This document shows, in pieces, positions 46,440 through 60,383 of a stretch of DNA of 64,000 nt. How positions within the stretch are numbered: position 1 is the first letter of the stretch; the number at the start of each line of letters is the position of its first letter. Made by a program: the position numbers and the translations under genes. The stretch covers positions 36,448,901 through 36,512,900 of the forward strand of contig JAQMRL010000004.1 in assembly GCA_035578175.1 (NCBI GenBank), written 5' to 3'. The notes beneath the pieces were generated by a model. That model had not been told where the DNA came from. It ran no database searches and saw only the letters and a list, made by a program, of their open reading frames with translations. Source of the DNA: Catonia carolina. Lineage: Eukaryota > Arthropoda > Insecta > Hemiptera > Achilidae.

Positions 46440-46961
46440 TATATATCCAGTTTATTGATGTTCGACTAATATTGCTTATTGAGTAGATCGTGTAAACCCA
46501 GTTTTAATTATTATTTAGTTTATAATGATATTATGTTGTTGCGGTCAGATAAATTGTCGTAGATATTTTATATCCTCTATTTCTAAACGACTGATAAGCA
46601 ACGACAGCCGGCCGGTCAATTAGTGACCTTTACCTTGAGTCTCCTTCCAAACTCTATTAATACTATTGTATGACAATATAAAGCTGGCATTAACTAGTAT
46701 TTTAAATTATTTTACCTTAGTTTTTAACAAATATCTCACCCAAACCTCCATATAGTTTACAAGATTCTTGACGTATATTTTAAGAACGATCACTTATATA
46801 ACATACTATTTTACAATTGACATAACTTTTAATTAAACCACTCAATCATAAAGTAAGCCACTAAATCATAAAGTATATATATATATATATATATAAAGTA
46901 TATCATAAAGTAAGCCACTAAATCATAAAGTTCCACTTAATCATAAAGTAAACCACTCAAT

Positions 46962-47441
46962 TTACACAAAGAAGTACGATATCTAGGATTAAATTTTGAT
47001 AAAAGGTTAACGTGGAACACCCATATAAAGATAAAACGATTACTTTTAAATTCACGAGTCAAACAACTATATCGGCTACTTAATCGAAAATCACATGTTA
47101 CTTTAAAAACAAAGGTCAAAATTTATAAAAGTCTTCTGATGCCATTGTGGACCTATGGCGTTCAGATATACGGAAGTGCCAGCTCGACAACATTAAAGAA
47201 AGTACAAGTATGTCAGTCCAAACTGCTTCGCATGATCACCAATGCTCCGTACTACGTGTCAAATTCAACACTTCATACTGACCTACAAATACCTTACGTT
47301 ACCGAAACAGTGAAAAGGTTGTACGCGAGGTTTCATTCAAAATTGAACGGCCACCGTAACCCGCTTGTAAGGGGAATTCTGATCAATCCTCGGCTCGCCA
47401 GACGACTAAAAAGAAGATGGAGCAGAGACCTGCTGAGATGA
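46962..47441 (+). pseudogene. Jockey-like reverse transcriptase fragment, copy 2
   Basis: A 159-codon open fragment with the same residues as at 23110-23589 (YLGLNFDKRLTW, MPLWTYGVQIYG, RSKLNG-type tail). It has no palm domain and no start of its own. Confidence 0.84.
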
Positions 47442-47716
47442 CACCATTCCACTACTTTCCACCATTTCACCACTCTGTGCTACTGTTATCCCCATCATTT
47501 ATCATCAAATTTCTTAGTTTTAATATTTGTTAATTTGTTATGTCTATTTGCTATGTTTGTTACTATTTGTATGTTTTTTATTTTTGAACCCAAAATGAAT
47601 GTCAATGGACATGTAATTTTATCCTACAATCACTGTGATTTATATTACTCTGTGCTAAAATTTGGTCGTTGTATTGTTATTGTACAGTTCCAAATAAATA
47701 AAATAATATAAAAAAA
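46962..47716 (+). mobile_element. 5'-truncated jockey-like LINE, copy 2
   Basis: 755 bp between AACCACTCAAT repeats (46951-46961 and 47717-47727), with the same truncation point and poly(A) end as copy 1. The RT fragment inside is annotated separately. Confidence 0.87.
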
Positions 47717-47792
47717 AACCACTCAATCGATACAGTAATCACGACCGTTGTTCATTCGATGTTAATCGTATCGCAGTCCGCGCGCAACTCCC

Positions 47793-47805
47793 TTTTGTAC
47801 GATTA
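47793..47805. repeat. Right target-site duplication of RTE copy 2
   Basis: TTTTGTACGATTA, followed by resumed alpha monomer sequence. Confidence 0.85.
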
Positions 47806-49167
47806 GTCAGATTAAATTTGAACGTTCTTTCATAACGACTTTGATAACATCCTTTCTTACAAATCTGAATTTTCAAGTTACTTAAAATTAGGTAAATAAT
47901 GAGATGTTAAATACTCGGCACAATTAATTTGAGTTTTTAGATCATTAGGGTAGAAGTTAGTTCAAACATTTACAAGTTATCTGAAATAAACTGAAAAGTT
48001 AATTTGGTTACTTTCCTTGTTTTCTAACCGTATGTTCAGTAGAAAAGTCATTTGATGAGCAAAGCAGGTCTTCTAAAAAATTTTCAGTTCGCACCTTGCA
48101 AATGCGCCGTTAATATATTCACACTGCAAGGTCTAACTGTATAATAATCTACTGTCATATGTAGAAGGTCTAAAAGTGTTTATTTCACCACTACTTCTTA
48201 TGTTGTTATAATGTTTTAGTCGAAAATTGCTTCATTCGTGAAGAAAACAGAACTATTATTTTAGCCGTGGAAGTAGCAGTTGAAATTTAACAAATATTTC
48301 ACAGTTTAACTGCCTCTTGTAGGCAATACTAAATTTTCGCATCGCAAAAAAAAATAATGACACAAGCAGCGAATAAACGCGGAGAAATGTCAAAAATATT
48401 GCCTAGAAATTTTTCATATCGTTAACTGTTTTTAGTGTGACTGATTGTCGTTAAAAGGGCACAATTTGTATTTTGCTCTTACTAGGTATTGTTCATGTAT
48501 ATTCTAAATTTCAGTTTGGTAATGCCGGCGATTCTACTGACGATTAGTTGACAAAAAAACTTCAGAGACGTCCTAATTAGAATAAACTTTAATATACAAT
48601 GAAAAAATCACAATGTGTTACGTTCGTATGTGGTTTTTGCATGGTAGCCGACAAAATAATGTCTTAAATTTAAGCAAGCTTGTATGTGACAACTGCAATC
48701 TATTCTTGTGCTTCCTTTTTATGACTTTTTTAATTTCATACTGTGAAAAGCAGTATAAATATACTGCTGTTTCATACAATAAACCATAATCATTCCGTAC
48801 TGGGAAGAACCTTAACAAGTTTTAAAATGTTTTTGGTAGGCGTTTTAATTCTGGAAAGTATAGCATTTCAGTAGACGTTAATTGTTTAATATTCGGCCGT
48901 ATCGTTGTCTGGGCGGTGACAATGGGCGGATTGATGTAAAAATGTAAGTCGACGTCACGCGCAGGAACAGTACCTGACCAATCAGGAAGCTCGGTACTGA
49001 CAAATGACGTAATACTGATTGAGACATTTTCATTGGTTGATATCGGATGACGTAGAGAACTCTAATGAGCCCTCTGATTGGACAATATTACCCAATCAAA
49101 ATGACGCCTAAGAAGACATCTGATTGGTTAGGTTTGAAGATTTTTCATAGGTTGAGAAGACTATAAT

Positions 49168-50834
49168 CTATTTGAAATCAACGTGCGGGTGAAGGTCATG
49201 CCACTTCCTCACCTCGCCTACCCCACCAGTCGTCTGAATGATGCAGCGCGGAGTATGTGTGTGCACTTGTGCCTACGCCTTCATCAGGTTACATTATTTC
49301 ACTTCGTGAAGTACCGTACGCTTAAAACATCTGACGAGATTAACACATAAATGTGTTATTTAAATCAACTTAAACTTAACCTCATTCGAGAAGTTTAATT
49401 ACAAACAAAAGGAAAACTGCAATGGAAAAAATCTAAATCCAGTTTTTCTTTTGTTTGTAATTAAAAAAACTTCTCAAATGAGTTTAATTTTCATAGACGT
49501 TATTTATATTATTTTTTAGAATAAAATTCTCTACAATTTGCATAAAAATGTTTCGTGTTTTTATTCGTAATTTAACAGAGTTATTTTACGCTAAACTTAA
49601 AAAGTATTTTCTAAGCCTTTTCTTTAATGTATTTACGTAGTTTTCTTAAAAACTAAAAGCGATACAGTTCTGGGACTCATTTTTTTAAGTTTCCCAGGTT
49701 AAATAAAAACCATAAGAAACCACTAAAAATTTTCCTAAATTTACCTTTTCAAAATTTCAGTATTGCTTTATTTCACTCTTTGCCCAGGAATCAAGGCAAA
49801 ATCTTTCGCCAGGCATAACTCGCCAACGAAGCATTTCCGGACGTATATTTAGACAAACATTTTGTTACATGTAATAACAATAGTATATACGTGATGTAAT
49901 GTGTATTATATTATTGTTATAATTGTTATTCATATTGTTTTATGGTTATTATAAATATTATATGTACGCACTATTACAACGTAATATGGAATAATAGAAA
50001 AGCACTGAAATAGAAACACGGTCATTATACTATGCGTCAGCAATGACTCTGTGATATTTTATGACTTTATGAACCTTACATGTATTGTTTTAAGTAAACA
50101 AACATGTTACAGCACCTTTGTCACCACACACAGGCCTATTTATTTGATTTTTAATACTCTTTCGACCAGTTCAGATTAAAGTTTTGTATCATACAGATGT
50201 GCAGTTTCTTTGGCGGGCTTGTGTATTTTAGTTAATACAATTGTTTAAGCGTGAAAGTTGAGATGGCTGCAAACAGTCCTAATCTTCGCAGACAATCCAA
50301 ACAAATAAATAATTTATAGGGTATATAATTATTTAAAAGAACTTGTGTGAAATTGATTCTTTGCGAACGGTGCTCAAGTTTACATAAAAGGTAATTAACA
50401 GTTTATTTCTCAGTCGTATACAAATTTGTAACAATCCAGTTTCTGTATGCATGCTTTAAAACATAAAAGATAAATAATCATCTTTTTCGTTTAGGTAAAA
50501 AAGGTTGGCGATGTTTTTATTAAGGTGCAGTTTGTATAAAGAAATATTAGGATAGAACTATTCCAACGATCCGAAAGTTAAGCACAAAAATTGAAAAAAA
50601 AATATATTGTGTAGAATAAAAGGGTTTCACATATCATAGTAGGCCTAATGTCTTATGTGTATCAGAGTAACCATTAAATTTCTTGTCGTTAAAAGGCAAA
50701 ACTTTAGTCCGTAAAGAGAAAAGAAGTAGTTTAATTCAGTAATGTAGAAGTAGTGTAAGGGGTATGAGGAGAAATCTTGCGGAAGGGAAGGGGAATAAGC
50801 GCGTGACCTTCACCCGCACGAAGAAATCAAATGG
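49168..50834. mobile_element. TIR DNA transposon of unknown family, about 1.67 kb
   Basis: The ends carry a perfect 17-bp inverted repeat: CGTGCGGGTGAAGGTCA at 49182-49198 and its complement at 50804-50820. Outside it the similarity continues imperfectly (TCTATTTGA against TCCATTTGA), giving about 32 bp in total. No transposase ORF of useful size is present, so it is non-autonomous. I find no clean target duplication, and the flanks come from different monomer phases, so exact ends are uncertain. It occurs once in the window. A long internal hairpin is annotated separately. Confidence 0.7.
49380..49485. repeat. Long inverted repeat inside the TIR element
   Basis: The left arm (about 49381-49419) and right arm (about 49440-49485) are complementary over roughly 40 bp with a few mismatches, sharing TTAATTACAAACAAAAG. 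The spacer is about 20 bases. Transcribed RNA would form a long stem. Confidence 0.75.
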
Positions 50835-50859
50835 ACTTTAGTATAGTAGTGTTTGCATG

Positions 50860-53168
50860 GTATCCGACAAAATAATGTCTTAAATTTAAGCAACCTTATA
50901 TGTGACAACGCAAGCTATTGTTGTCCTTCCTTTTTATGACTTTTTTTATTTCATATTGTGAAAAGCAGTATAAATATACTGCTGTTTCATACAATAAACC
51001 ATAATCATTCCGTACTCGGAAGAACCTTAATAAGTTTAAAAATGTTTTTGTTAGGCGTCTTAATTCTAGAAGGTATAACATTTCAGTAGACGTTAATTGT
51101 TTAATATTCGGCCGTATCGTTAACTGGGCAGTGACAAGGGGCGGATTTATGTAAAAATCTAAGTCGACGTCACGCGCAGGAACAGTACCGGGCCAATCAG
51201 AAAGGTCGATACTGATAAATGACGTAATACTGATTGAGACGTTTTCATTTGTTGATATCGGATGACGTAGTGAACTATTATGAGCCCTCTGATTGGACAA
51301 TATTAACCAATCAAAATGACGCCTAAGAAGACATCTGATTGGTTAAGTTTGAAGATTTTTCATTGGTTGAGAATACTAGTTTCTGATTGGTCCAATATTA
51401 TATCTTTTATTGACGTCACACGGACTACACCGTCATTGTGGGCCGCCTTACTCGCAAGACCTAAATAATTATATTTTCAACTGTAGATCAGTTCTATTAG
51501 ATTTCAATTATATATTTTCAGATATGTTATAAACACAAATGGTGCTGAATAAAAAAACATTCGTTAACTAACGCTTTATAATGATTATTTCTTTGTTGAT
51601 TTAGGATCCGATAATTAACTCAAAATATATAATTAAAATGTACACGTTCTGCGCCACCAGTGTAAAATTCCAATTAACAATTCATTCCTCCTTAACAAAC
51701 ATTAGAAAATTAGTTGTGCATGGCTCTCTGTTTATTATTGCTTTAGTTAAAATTCAAACACAAAAATTATAATAACTCTCTGAAATAAGACCGTACGTAT
51801 TGATAGACTACGCCTCTATTATTTAAGGAAGATGTTGGTTTGAACATTAAATTGAATAAACTATTATCAAATTATATTTTTTGTGGGATTAATAAGATTA
51901 AATTTTAACATTCCTTCATAACATTGATCACATCCTTTATTTCAAATCCAATCTATCAAGTAACTTGTTGTTGTTTAGGTCAACAGCCAAAAGGCGGGTT
52001 TGAACCTCCAAAGGTTTTACTAAGTAAAACGAGGAATGAGGTGATTAACAATTGCCTTCCTCACTGAGTGGAAAAGCATGCTCATCATCATGCCAGGCCC
52101 TCTGAAAAGCACATATTTTCCACTCTGTAAATGACACCTTCACTTCATTCACCACAGGGACTGGCTGTACAATGAAATTCATTACTTTCAGAAAAGATAA
52201 CTCTGATTAGTGCCTTTACACCTCTACCTCTTCTGTTCTTCAATGATCCAGTCATTTAATTGACTGACCATGTGATAAGAAACAGAACTATTTTTTTTTG
52301 CCCTGCAACAAACAGATTGAGTGTAAATAATTTGACACTCCACCTGTCTGTTATGGGCAACAAGTAACTTAAAATTAGGTAAATAATGAGATGTTAAATA
52401 CTTGGCACAATTAATTTCGGTTTTTAGATCATTAGGCTAGATGTTAGTTCAAACATTTACAGGTTATCTGAAATACAAACTAAATATTTAATTCGGTTAT
52501 TTTTTTATTGTTTATAACCGTATCACTCAGTAGAAGCGTGTTTTCATGAGCGTAGCAGGGCTTCTAAAAAAAATTTTAGTTCGCACGTTTCAAACGGCGC
52601 CGTTAATATATTCACTGCAAGGTCTAACTGCATAATCATCAACTGTCATTGTAACAATCTCTAAAAGTGTTTATTTCATTAGTACCTCTTATTTTCTTAA
52701 TAATGTTTTAGTCGAAAATTTGCTTCTCTCGCTAAGAAAACAGAACGATTATTGTAGCAGTGGAAGTAGCAGTTAAAATTTAAAAAATATTTCACAGTTT
52801 AACTGCCTCTTGTAGGCAATACTAAATTTTCGCATCACAAAATAAAAAAATGACACAAGCAGTCAATAAACGCGGAGAAATGTCAAAAATTTTGCCCAGA
52901 AATTTTTTATATTGTTAACCGTGTTTAGTGTGACTGATTGTCTTCATAAGGGCACAATTTGTATTTTGCTCTTACTTGGTATTGATAAAGTATATTCTAA
53001 ATTTCGGTTTTATAATCCCGGCGATTCTACTTAAGATTTTTTGACGAAAAACTTCAGTGACGTCCTTGTTAGAATTTACAAACTTTAATATACTTTATAT
53101 ATTGTTTTAACTTTAATATACAGTGAAAAAACCACATTTTGTTACGTTCGTATCGTAGTGTCTGCATG
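50860..53168. repeat. Monomer 19, beta class, long form
   Basis: 2309 bp, the closest relative of monomer 1 but without the hAT-like insertion. The phase word reads GTATCCGAC here. The CCAAT/CRE block is at about 51168-51440, the TATA palindrome at 50965-50982 and the SINE-like segment at 51964-52360. Confidence 0.9.
51964..52360. mobile_element. SINE-like 400-bp segment, copy 5
   Basis: Bounded by CAAGTAA (51957-51963 and 52361-52367). Same 397-bp version as in monomer 1, beginning CTTGTTGTTG. Confidence 0.55.
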
Positions 53169-55041
53169 GTAGCCGACAAAATAATGTCTTAAATTTCAAC
53201 AAGCTTGTATGTGACAACGCAATCTATTCTTTTGCTTCCTTTTTATGACTTTTTTATTTCATAGTGTGAAAAGCAGGAGTGAATATACTGTTGTTACATA
53301 CAATAATACCATAATCATTGCGTACTCGGAAGAACCCTAACAAAATTTAACATGTTTTTGGTAGGTGTTTTAATTCTGGAACGTATTGCATTTCAGTAGA
53401 CGTTATTCTCTATTATTCGGCCGTATCATTAACTGGGCGGTGGCAATGGGCGGATCTTATGTAAAAATGTAAGGCAACGTCACGCGCAGGAAAAGTACGG
53501 GTTCAATCAGGAAGCTCGACACTGACAAATGACGTAATACTGAATGAGACGACTTCATTGGTTCATATCGGATGACGTAGTGAACTATAATGTTCTCTCT
53601 GATTGGACAATAATAACTAATCAAAATAACGCCTAAGAAGACATCTGATTGGTTAGTTTTGGAGATTTTTTATTGGTTGAGAATACTAGTTTCTGATTGG
53701 TTCTATATTATATCTGCCATTGACGTCACACGCGCGTTGTCGACATTGTAGGCCGCCTTAACCGCAAGACCTAAATAATAATTTTTTTCTACTGTACATC
53801 AGTTCTATTATATTTTAGTAGTATATTTTCGGATATGTTAAGGACACAAATAGTGCGAAAGAAATAAAATTTCGTTAAGTAACGCTCTCTAATGATTATT
53901 TCTTTGTTGATTTAGGAACTGATAGTTAACTCAAAACGTATAATAAAAATATACACGTTCTGCGCCAATAGTGTAAAACTCTAATCAGCAATTAATTTTT
54001 AGTTAAAATAACGTTAGAAAATTAGTTGTGCATTGCTCTCTTTTTTTATTGCTATAGTCAAAATTCAAGCGCAAAAATTTAAATAATTCTTAGAAATAAA
54101 ACCGTGCGTATTGATGTACTACGCCTATGTTATTTAAGGAAGATGTTGGTTTGAACATTAAATTTAATAAACTATTATCAGATTATATTTTTTGTACGAT
54201 TAGTAAGATTAAATTTGAACGTTCTTTCATAACGACTTTGATAACATCCTTTCTTACAAATCTGATTTTTAAAGTTACTTAAAATTAGGTAAATAATGAG
54301 ATGTTAAATACTCGGCACAATTAATTTGAGTTTTTAGAACATTAGGGTAGAAGTTAGTTCAAATATTTACAAGTTATCTGAAATAAACTGAAAAGTTAAT
54401 TTGGTTACTTTCCTTGTTTTGTAACCGTATGTTTCAGTAGAAAAGTCATTTGATTAGCAAAGCAGGTCTTCTAAAAAATTTTCAGTTCGCACCTTGCAAA
54501 TGCGCCGTTAATATATTCACATTGCAAGGTCTAACTGTATAATAATCTACTGTCATATGAAGAAGGTCTAAAAGTGTTTATTTCACCAGTACTTCTTATG
54601 TTGTTATAATTTTTTAGTCGAAAATTGTTTCATTCGTGAAGAAAACAGAACTATTATTTTAGCCGTGGAAGTAGCAGTTGAAATTTAAAAAATATTTCAC
54701 AGTTTAACTGCCTCTTGTAGGCAATACTAAATTTTCGCATCGCAAAAAAATCAATGACACAAGCAGCGAAAAAACGCGGAGAAATTTCAAAAATGTTGCC
54801 TACATATTTTTCATATAGTTAACCCTTTTTAGTGTGACTGATTGTCGTTAAAAGGGCAGAATTTGTATTTTGCTCTTACTAGGTATTGTTTAAGTATATT
54901 CTAAATTTCAGTTTGGTAATGCCGGCGATTCTACTGACGATTAGTTGACAAAAAAACTTCAGAGACGTCCTTATTAGAATAAACTTTAATATACAATGAA
55001 ACAATCACAGTGTGTTACGTTCGTATAGTAGTGTTTGCATG
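53169..55041. repeat. Monomer 20, alpha class
   Basis: 1873 bp, close to monomer 2. The CCAAT/CRE block is at about 53474-53745. No gene seen. Confidence 0.9.
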
Positions 55042-56913
55042 GTAGCCGACAAAATAATGTCTTAAATTTAAGCAAGCTTATATGTGACAACGCAATCTAT
55101 TCTTGTGCTTCCTTTTTATGACTTTTTTATTTCAAATTGTGAAAATCAGTATAAATATACTGCTGTTTCATACAATAAACAATAATCATTCCGTACTCGG
55201 AAGAACCTTAACAAGATTAAAAATGTTTTTGGTAGGCATTTTAATTCTGGAAAATATAGCATTTCAGTAGACATTTTTGTTTAATATTCGGCCTTAATGT
55301 TTACTGGGCGGTGACAATGGACGGATTTATGTAAAAATGCAAGTCGACGTCACGCGCAGCAACAATCGGACCAATCAGGAAGCTCGATACTGACAAATAA
55401 CGTAATACTCAATGAGACGACTTTATTGGTTGATATCGAATGACGTAGTGAACTATAATGAGCTCTATGATTGGACAATATTAACCAATCAAAATGACAC
55501 CTAAGAAGACATCTGATTGGTTAGGTTTGAAGGTTTTTTCATTGGTTGAGAATACTAGTTTCTGATTAGTCCAATATTATATCTTTTATTGACGTCACAC
55601 GGACGTCACCGTCATCATAGGCCGCCTCACTCGCAAGACCTAGATAATTATATTTTCAAGAAGTGTAGATCAGTTCTATTAGATTTCAATTATATATTTT
55701 CAGATATGTTATAGACACAAGTGGTGCAGAAGAAAAAAACATTCGTTAACTAACGCTTTATAATGATTATTTCTTTGTTGAATTAGGATCCGATATTTAA
55801 CTCAAAATATACAATTAAAATATACACGTTCTGCGCCAACAGTGTAAAACTCCAATCAGCAATTCGTTCCTCCTTAAAAAACATTAGAAATTTAGTAGTG
55901 CATGGCACTCTGTTTATTATTGCTTTAGTTATAATTCAAACACAAAAATTATAACAACTCTCTGAAATAAGACCGTACGTATTGATAGACTACGCCTCTG
56001 TTATATAAAGATGATGTTGGTTTGAATATTAAATTGAATAAACTATTATCAAATTTTTTTTTTGTACGATTAATAAGATTCAATTTTTACATTCCTTCAT
56101 AACATTGATAACATCCTTTCTTTTAAATCCAATCTATCAAGTAACTTTAAATTAGGTTAATAATAAGATGTTAAATACTTGGCAAAATGAATTTGGGTTT
56201 TAAGATCATTAGGGTAGATGTTAGTTCAAACATTTACAGGTTTTCTGAAATAAAAACCAAATATTTAATGGGATATTTTTTTATTGTTTATAAACGTATC
56301 ACTCAGTAGAAGCGTGTTTTCATGATCGTAGCAGGCCTTCTAAAAATATTTTCAGTTCTCACGTTTCAAACGGCGCCTTTAATATATTCACAGCAAGGTC
56401 TAACGGCATAATCATTAACTGTCATTGTAAGAATCTCTAAAAGTGTTTATTTCATTAGTACCTTTTATTTTCTTAATATGTTTTAGTCAAAAATTTGCTT
56501 CAATCGCTAAGAAAACAGAACGATTATTGTAGCCGTGGAAGTAGCAGGTGAAATTTAAAAAATATTTAACAGTTTAATGTTTCTAATAGGCAATACTAAT
56601 TTTCGCATCATAAAATAAAATAATGAAAATATCTGCGAATAAAAGCGGAGAAATGTAAGAAATATTGCCTAGAAAGTTTTCATATCGTTAACCGTTTTTA
56701 GTGTGACTGATTGTCGTTAAAAGGGCACAGGTTCTATTTTGCTCTTACTAGGTATTGTTTAAGTATATTCTAAATTTTAGTTTGGTAATTCCGGCGATTC
56801 TACTAACGATTAGTTGACAAAAAAAAACTTCAGAGACGTCCTTATTAGAATAAACTTTAATATACTATAAAAAAAAACACAATGTGTTACGTTAGTATAG
56901 TAGTGTTTGCAAG
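55042..56913. repeat. Monomer 21, beta class, E subtype
   Basis: 1872 bp, close to monomers 6 and 12. The CCAAT/CRE block is at about 55345-55610. No gene seen. Confidence 0.9.
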
Positions 56914-58827
56914 GTAGCCGACAAAATAATGTCTTAAATTTAAGCAAGCTTAGATGTGACAACGCAAGCTATTGTTGTCCTTCCTTTTTATGACTTTTTT
57001 TATTTCATATTGTGAAAAGCAGTATAAATTTACTGCTGTTTTACAATAAACCAAATCATTCCGTACTCGGAAGAACCTTAACAAATTTAAAAATGTTTTT
57101 GTTACGGCATTTAATTCTCGAAAGTATAGCATTTCAGTAGACGTTAATTGTTTAATATTCGGCCGTATCGTTAACTGGGCGGAAACAATGGGCAGATTTA
57201 TGTAAAAATGTAAGTCGACGTCACGAGCAGGAACAGTACCGGACCAATCAGGAAGCTCGGTACTGACAAATGACGTAATACTGATTGAGACGTTTTCATT
57301 GGTTGATATCGGATGGCTATAATGAGCCCTCTGATTGGACAATATTAACCAATCAAAATGACGCCTAAGAAGACATCTGATTGGTTAGGTTTGAAGATTT
57401 TTCATTGGTTGAGAATACTAGTTTCTAATTGGTCCAATATTATATATTTTATTGACGTCACACGGACTACACCGCCATTGTAGGCCGCCTCACTCGCAAG
57501 ACCTAAATAATTATATTTTCTACTGTAGATCAGTTCTATTAGATTTTAATTATATATTTTCAGATATGTTATAGACACAAATAGTGCAGAATTAAAATCA
57601 TTCGTTAACTAACGCTTTATAATGATTATTTCTTTGTTTATTTAGGATCCGATAATTAACTCAAAATATATAATTAAAATATACACGTTCTGCGCCAACA
57701 GTGTGAAATTCCAATTAACAATTCATGTCTCCTTAAAAAAACATTAGAAATTTAGTTGTGCATGGCTCTCTGTTTATTATTGCTTTAGTTAATAGTCAAA
57801 CAAAAAAATTACAATAACTCTCTGAAATAAGACCGTACGTATTGACAGACTACGCCTATGTTTTATAAGGAAGATGTTGGTTTGAACATTAAATTGAGTA
57901 AACTATTATCAAATTATATTTTTTGTACGATTAATAAGATTCAATTTTTACATTTCTTCATAACATTGATAACATCCTTTCTTTCAAATCCAATCTATTA
58001 AATAACTTAAATATAGGTAAATAATGAGATGTTAAATACTTGGCACAATTAATTTAAGTTTTTAGATCATTAGGCTAGATGTACGTTCAAACATTTACAG
58101 GTTATCTAAAATAAAAAATAAATATTTAATTCGGTTACTTTTTTTATTGTTTATAACCACTCACTCAACCGCTCACTCAACCGCTCGCTTGGTTATTATT
58201 GTTTAAATCGCTTCACTCAGTAGAAGCGTGTTTTCATGAGCGTAGCAGGCCTTCTAAAAATATTTTCAGTTCGCACGTTTCAAACGGCGCCTTTAATATA
58301 TTCACTGCAAGGTCTAACTGCATAATCATCAACTGTCATTGTATGAAACTCTAAAAGTGTTTATTTCATTAGTACCTCATATTTTCTTTATATGTTTTAG
58401 TCGAAAATTTGCTTCTCTCGCTAAGAAAACAGAAAGATTATTGTAGCCGTGGAAGTAGCAGTTAAAATTTAAGAAATATTTCACAGTTTAACTGCCTCTT
58501 GTGGGCAATACTAAATTTTCGCATCGCAAAATAAAATAATGACACAAGCAGCGAATAACGTCGGAGAAATGTCAAAAATATTGCCAAGAAATTTTTCATA
58601 TCGTTAACCGTTTTTAGTGTGACTGATTGTCGTTAAAAGGGCACAGGTTCTATTTTGCTCGTACTAGGTATTGTTAAAGTATATTCTAAATTTCAGTTTG
58701 GTAATTCCGGCGATTCTACTGACGATAAGTTGACAAAAAAAACTTCAGAGACGTCCTTATTAGAATAAACTTTAATATACAATGAAAAAATCACAATGTG
58801 TTACGTTAGTAGAGTAGTGTTTGCATG
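56914..58827. repeat. Monomer 22, beta class, F subtype
   Basis: 1914 bp. The CCAAT/CRE block is at about 57213-57475, with the GGATGGCTATAATG version as in the chimeric monomer 13. A three-unit 12-bp minisatellite is at 58155-58190. Confidence 0.9.
58155..58190 (+). repeat. 12-bp minisatellite, three units
   Basis: Three units of AACCGCTCACTC type; the first reads AACCACTCACTC. Confidence 0.78.
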
Positions 58828-60158
58828 GTAGCCGACAAAATAATGTCTTAAATTTAAGCAAGCTTATATGTGACAACGCAAGCTATTGTTGTCCTTCCTT
58901 TTTATGACTTTTTTTATTTCATATTGTGAAAAGCAGTATAATTAGTACTGATGTTTCATACCATATATCATAATCATTCCATACTCGGAAGAACCTTAAC
59001 AAGTTTAAAAATGTTTTTGTTACGCGTTTTAATTCTAGAAAGTATAGCATTTCAGTAGACGTTAATTGTTTAATATTCGGCCGTATCGTTAACTGGGCGG
59101 TGACAACGGGCGGATTTATGTAAAAATGTAAGTCGACGTCTCGCGCAGGAACAGTACCGGACCAATCAGAAAGCTTGATACTAACAATGGACGTAATACT
59201 GATTGAGACGTTTTCATTGGTTGATATCGGGTGACGGAGTGAACTATTATGAGCCCTCTGATTGGACAATATTAACCAATCAAAAGAAGAACCCTAAAAA
59301 AAAGAAGAACCCTAACAAAATTTAACATGTTTTTGGTAGGTGTTTTAATTCTGGAACGTATTGCATTTCAGTAGACGTTATTCTCTATTATTCGGCCGTA
59401 TCATTAACTGGGCGGTGGCAATGGGCGAATCTTATGTAAAAATGTAAGGCGACGTCACGCGCAGGAACAGTACCGGATCAATCAGGAAGCTCGACACTGA
59501 CAAATGACTGAATGAGACGACTTCATTGGTTCATATCGGATGACGTAGTGAACTATAAGCAGCTCTCTGATTGGACAATAATAACTAATCAAAATCACGC
59601 CTAAGAAGACATCTGATTGGTTAGTTTTGGAGATTTTTCAGTGGTTGAGAATACTCTACTCTGATTGGTCCTATATTATACCTGCCTTTGACGTCACACG
59701 CGCGTTGTCGTCATTGTAGGCCGCCTTACTCGCAAGACTTAAATAATAATTTTTTTCTACTGTACATCAAATCTATTACATTTTAGTTGTTTATTTTCGG
59801 ATATGTTAAAGACACAAATAGTGCGAAAGAAATAAAATTTCGTTAAGTACCGCTCTCTAATGATTATTTCTTTGTTGATTTAGGAACTGATAGTTAACTC
59901 AAAACGTATAATAAAAATATACACGTTCTGCGCCAATAGTGTAAAAATCTAATCAGCAATTAATTCCTAGTTAAAATAACGTTAGAAAATTAGTTGTGCA
60001 GTGCTCTCTGTTTATTAGTACTATAGTAAAATTTTAAGCACAAAAATTACAATATTTCTTAGAAATAAAACCGTGCGTATTGATGTACTACGCCTATGTT
60101 ATTTGAGGTAGATGTTGGTTTGAACATTAAATTTAATAAACTATTATCAGATTATATT

Positions 60159-60171
60159 TTTTGTGCGATTA
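60159..60171. repeat. Left target-site duplication of RTE copy 3
   Basis: TTTTGTGCGATTA at the same monomer phase as in copies 1 and 2. The right partner is outside the window. Confidence 0.8.
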
Positions 60172-60383
60172 ATAATAATAATAATAATAGCCTTTCTTTA
60201 TTAGTCTCCTTTAAAATTACATACTTTACATTGAGTAGATACATTACACATAAGACAATAACTATGTAATAATTAATTATATTAAAAAAACAAATAAATT
60301 TATAAATTTTTAAACTTTAATGTTCAAATAAAATCATAATTTCTTTTTTTTTTATATATATATAAGTATATAGAAAACTAGGC

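Larger units (their letters stand above)
41169..47792 (-). mobile_element. RTE-like retrotransposon composite, copy 2
   Basis: A 6624-bp duplicate of copy 1 on the minus strand, with identical nested Tc1-like and jockey-like insertions at identical places. It differs by a frameshift in the ORF2 homopolymer, a change of the motif A aspartate and a stop in ORF1. It cannot make its proteins in full. Confidence 0.85.
39825..48643. repeat. Monomer 17: beta/alpha fusion interrupted by composite copy 2
   Basis: Same structure as monomer 8: beta start, fusion junction at 40282-40312, alpha continuation, RTE composite at 41169-47792 and alpha end. CCAAT/CRE blocks lie at about 40130-40275 (partial) and 40444-40710. 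Confidence 0.88.
48644..50859. repeat. Monomer 18: broken beta monomer carrying a TIR element
   Basis: Beta sequence runs from 48644 to about 49161, including most of a CCAAT/CRE block (48949-49150). A TIR element of about 1.67 kb follows, and then sequence from the very end of a monomer (from about 50838). The roughly 1.35-1.75 kb of monomer expected between these two phases is missing. Confidence 0.85.
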
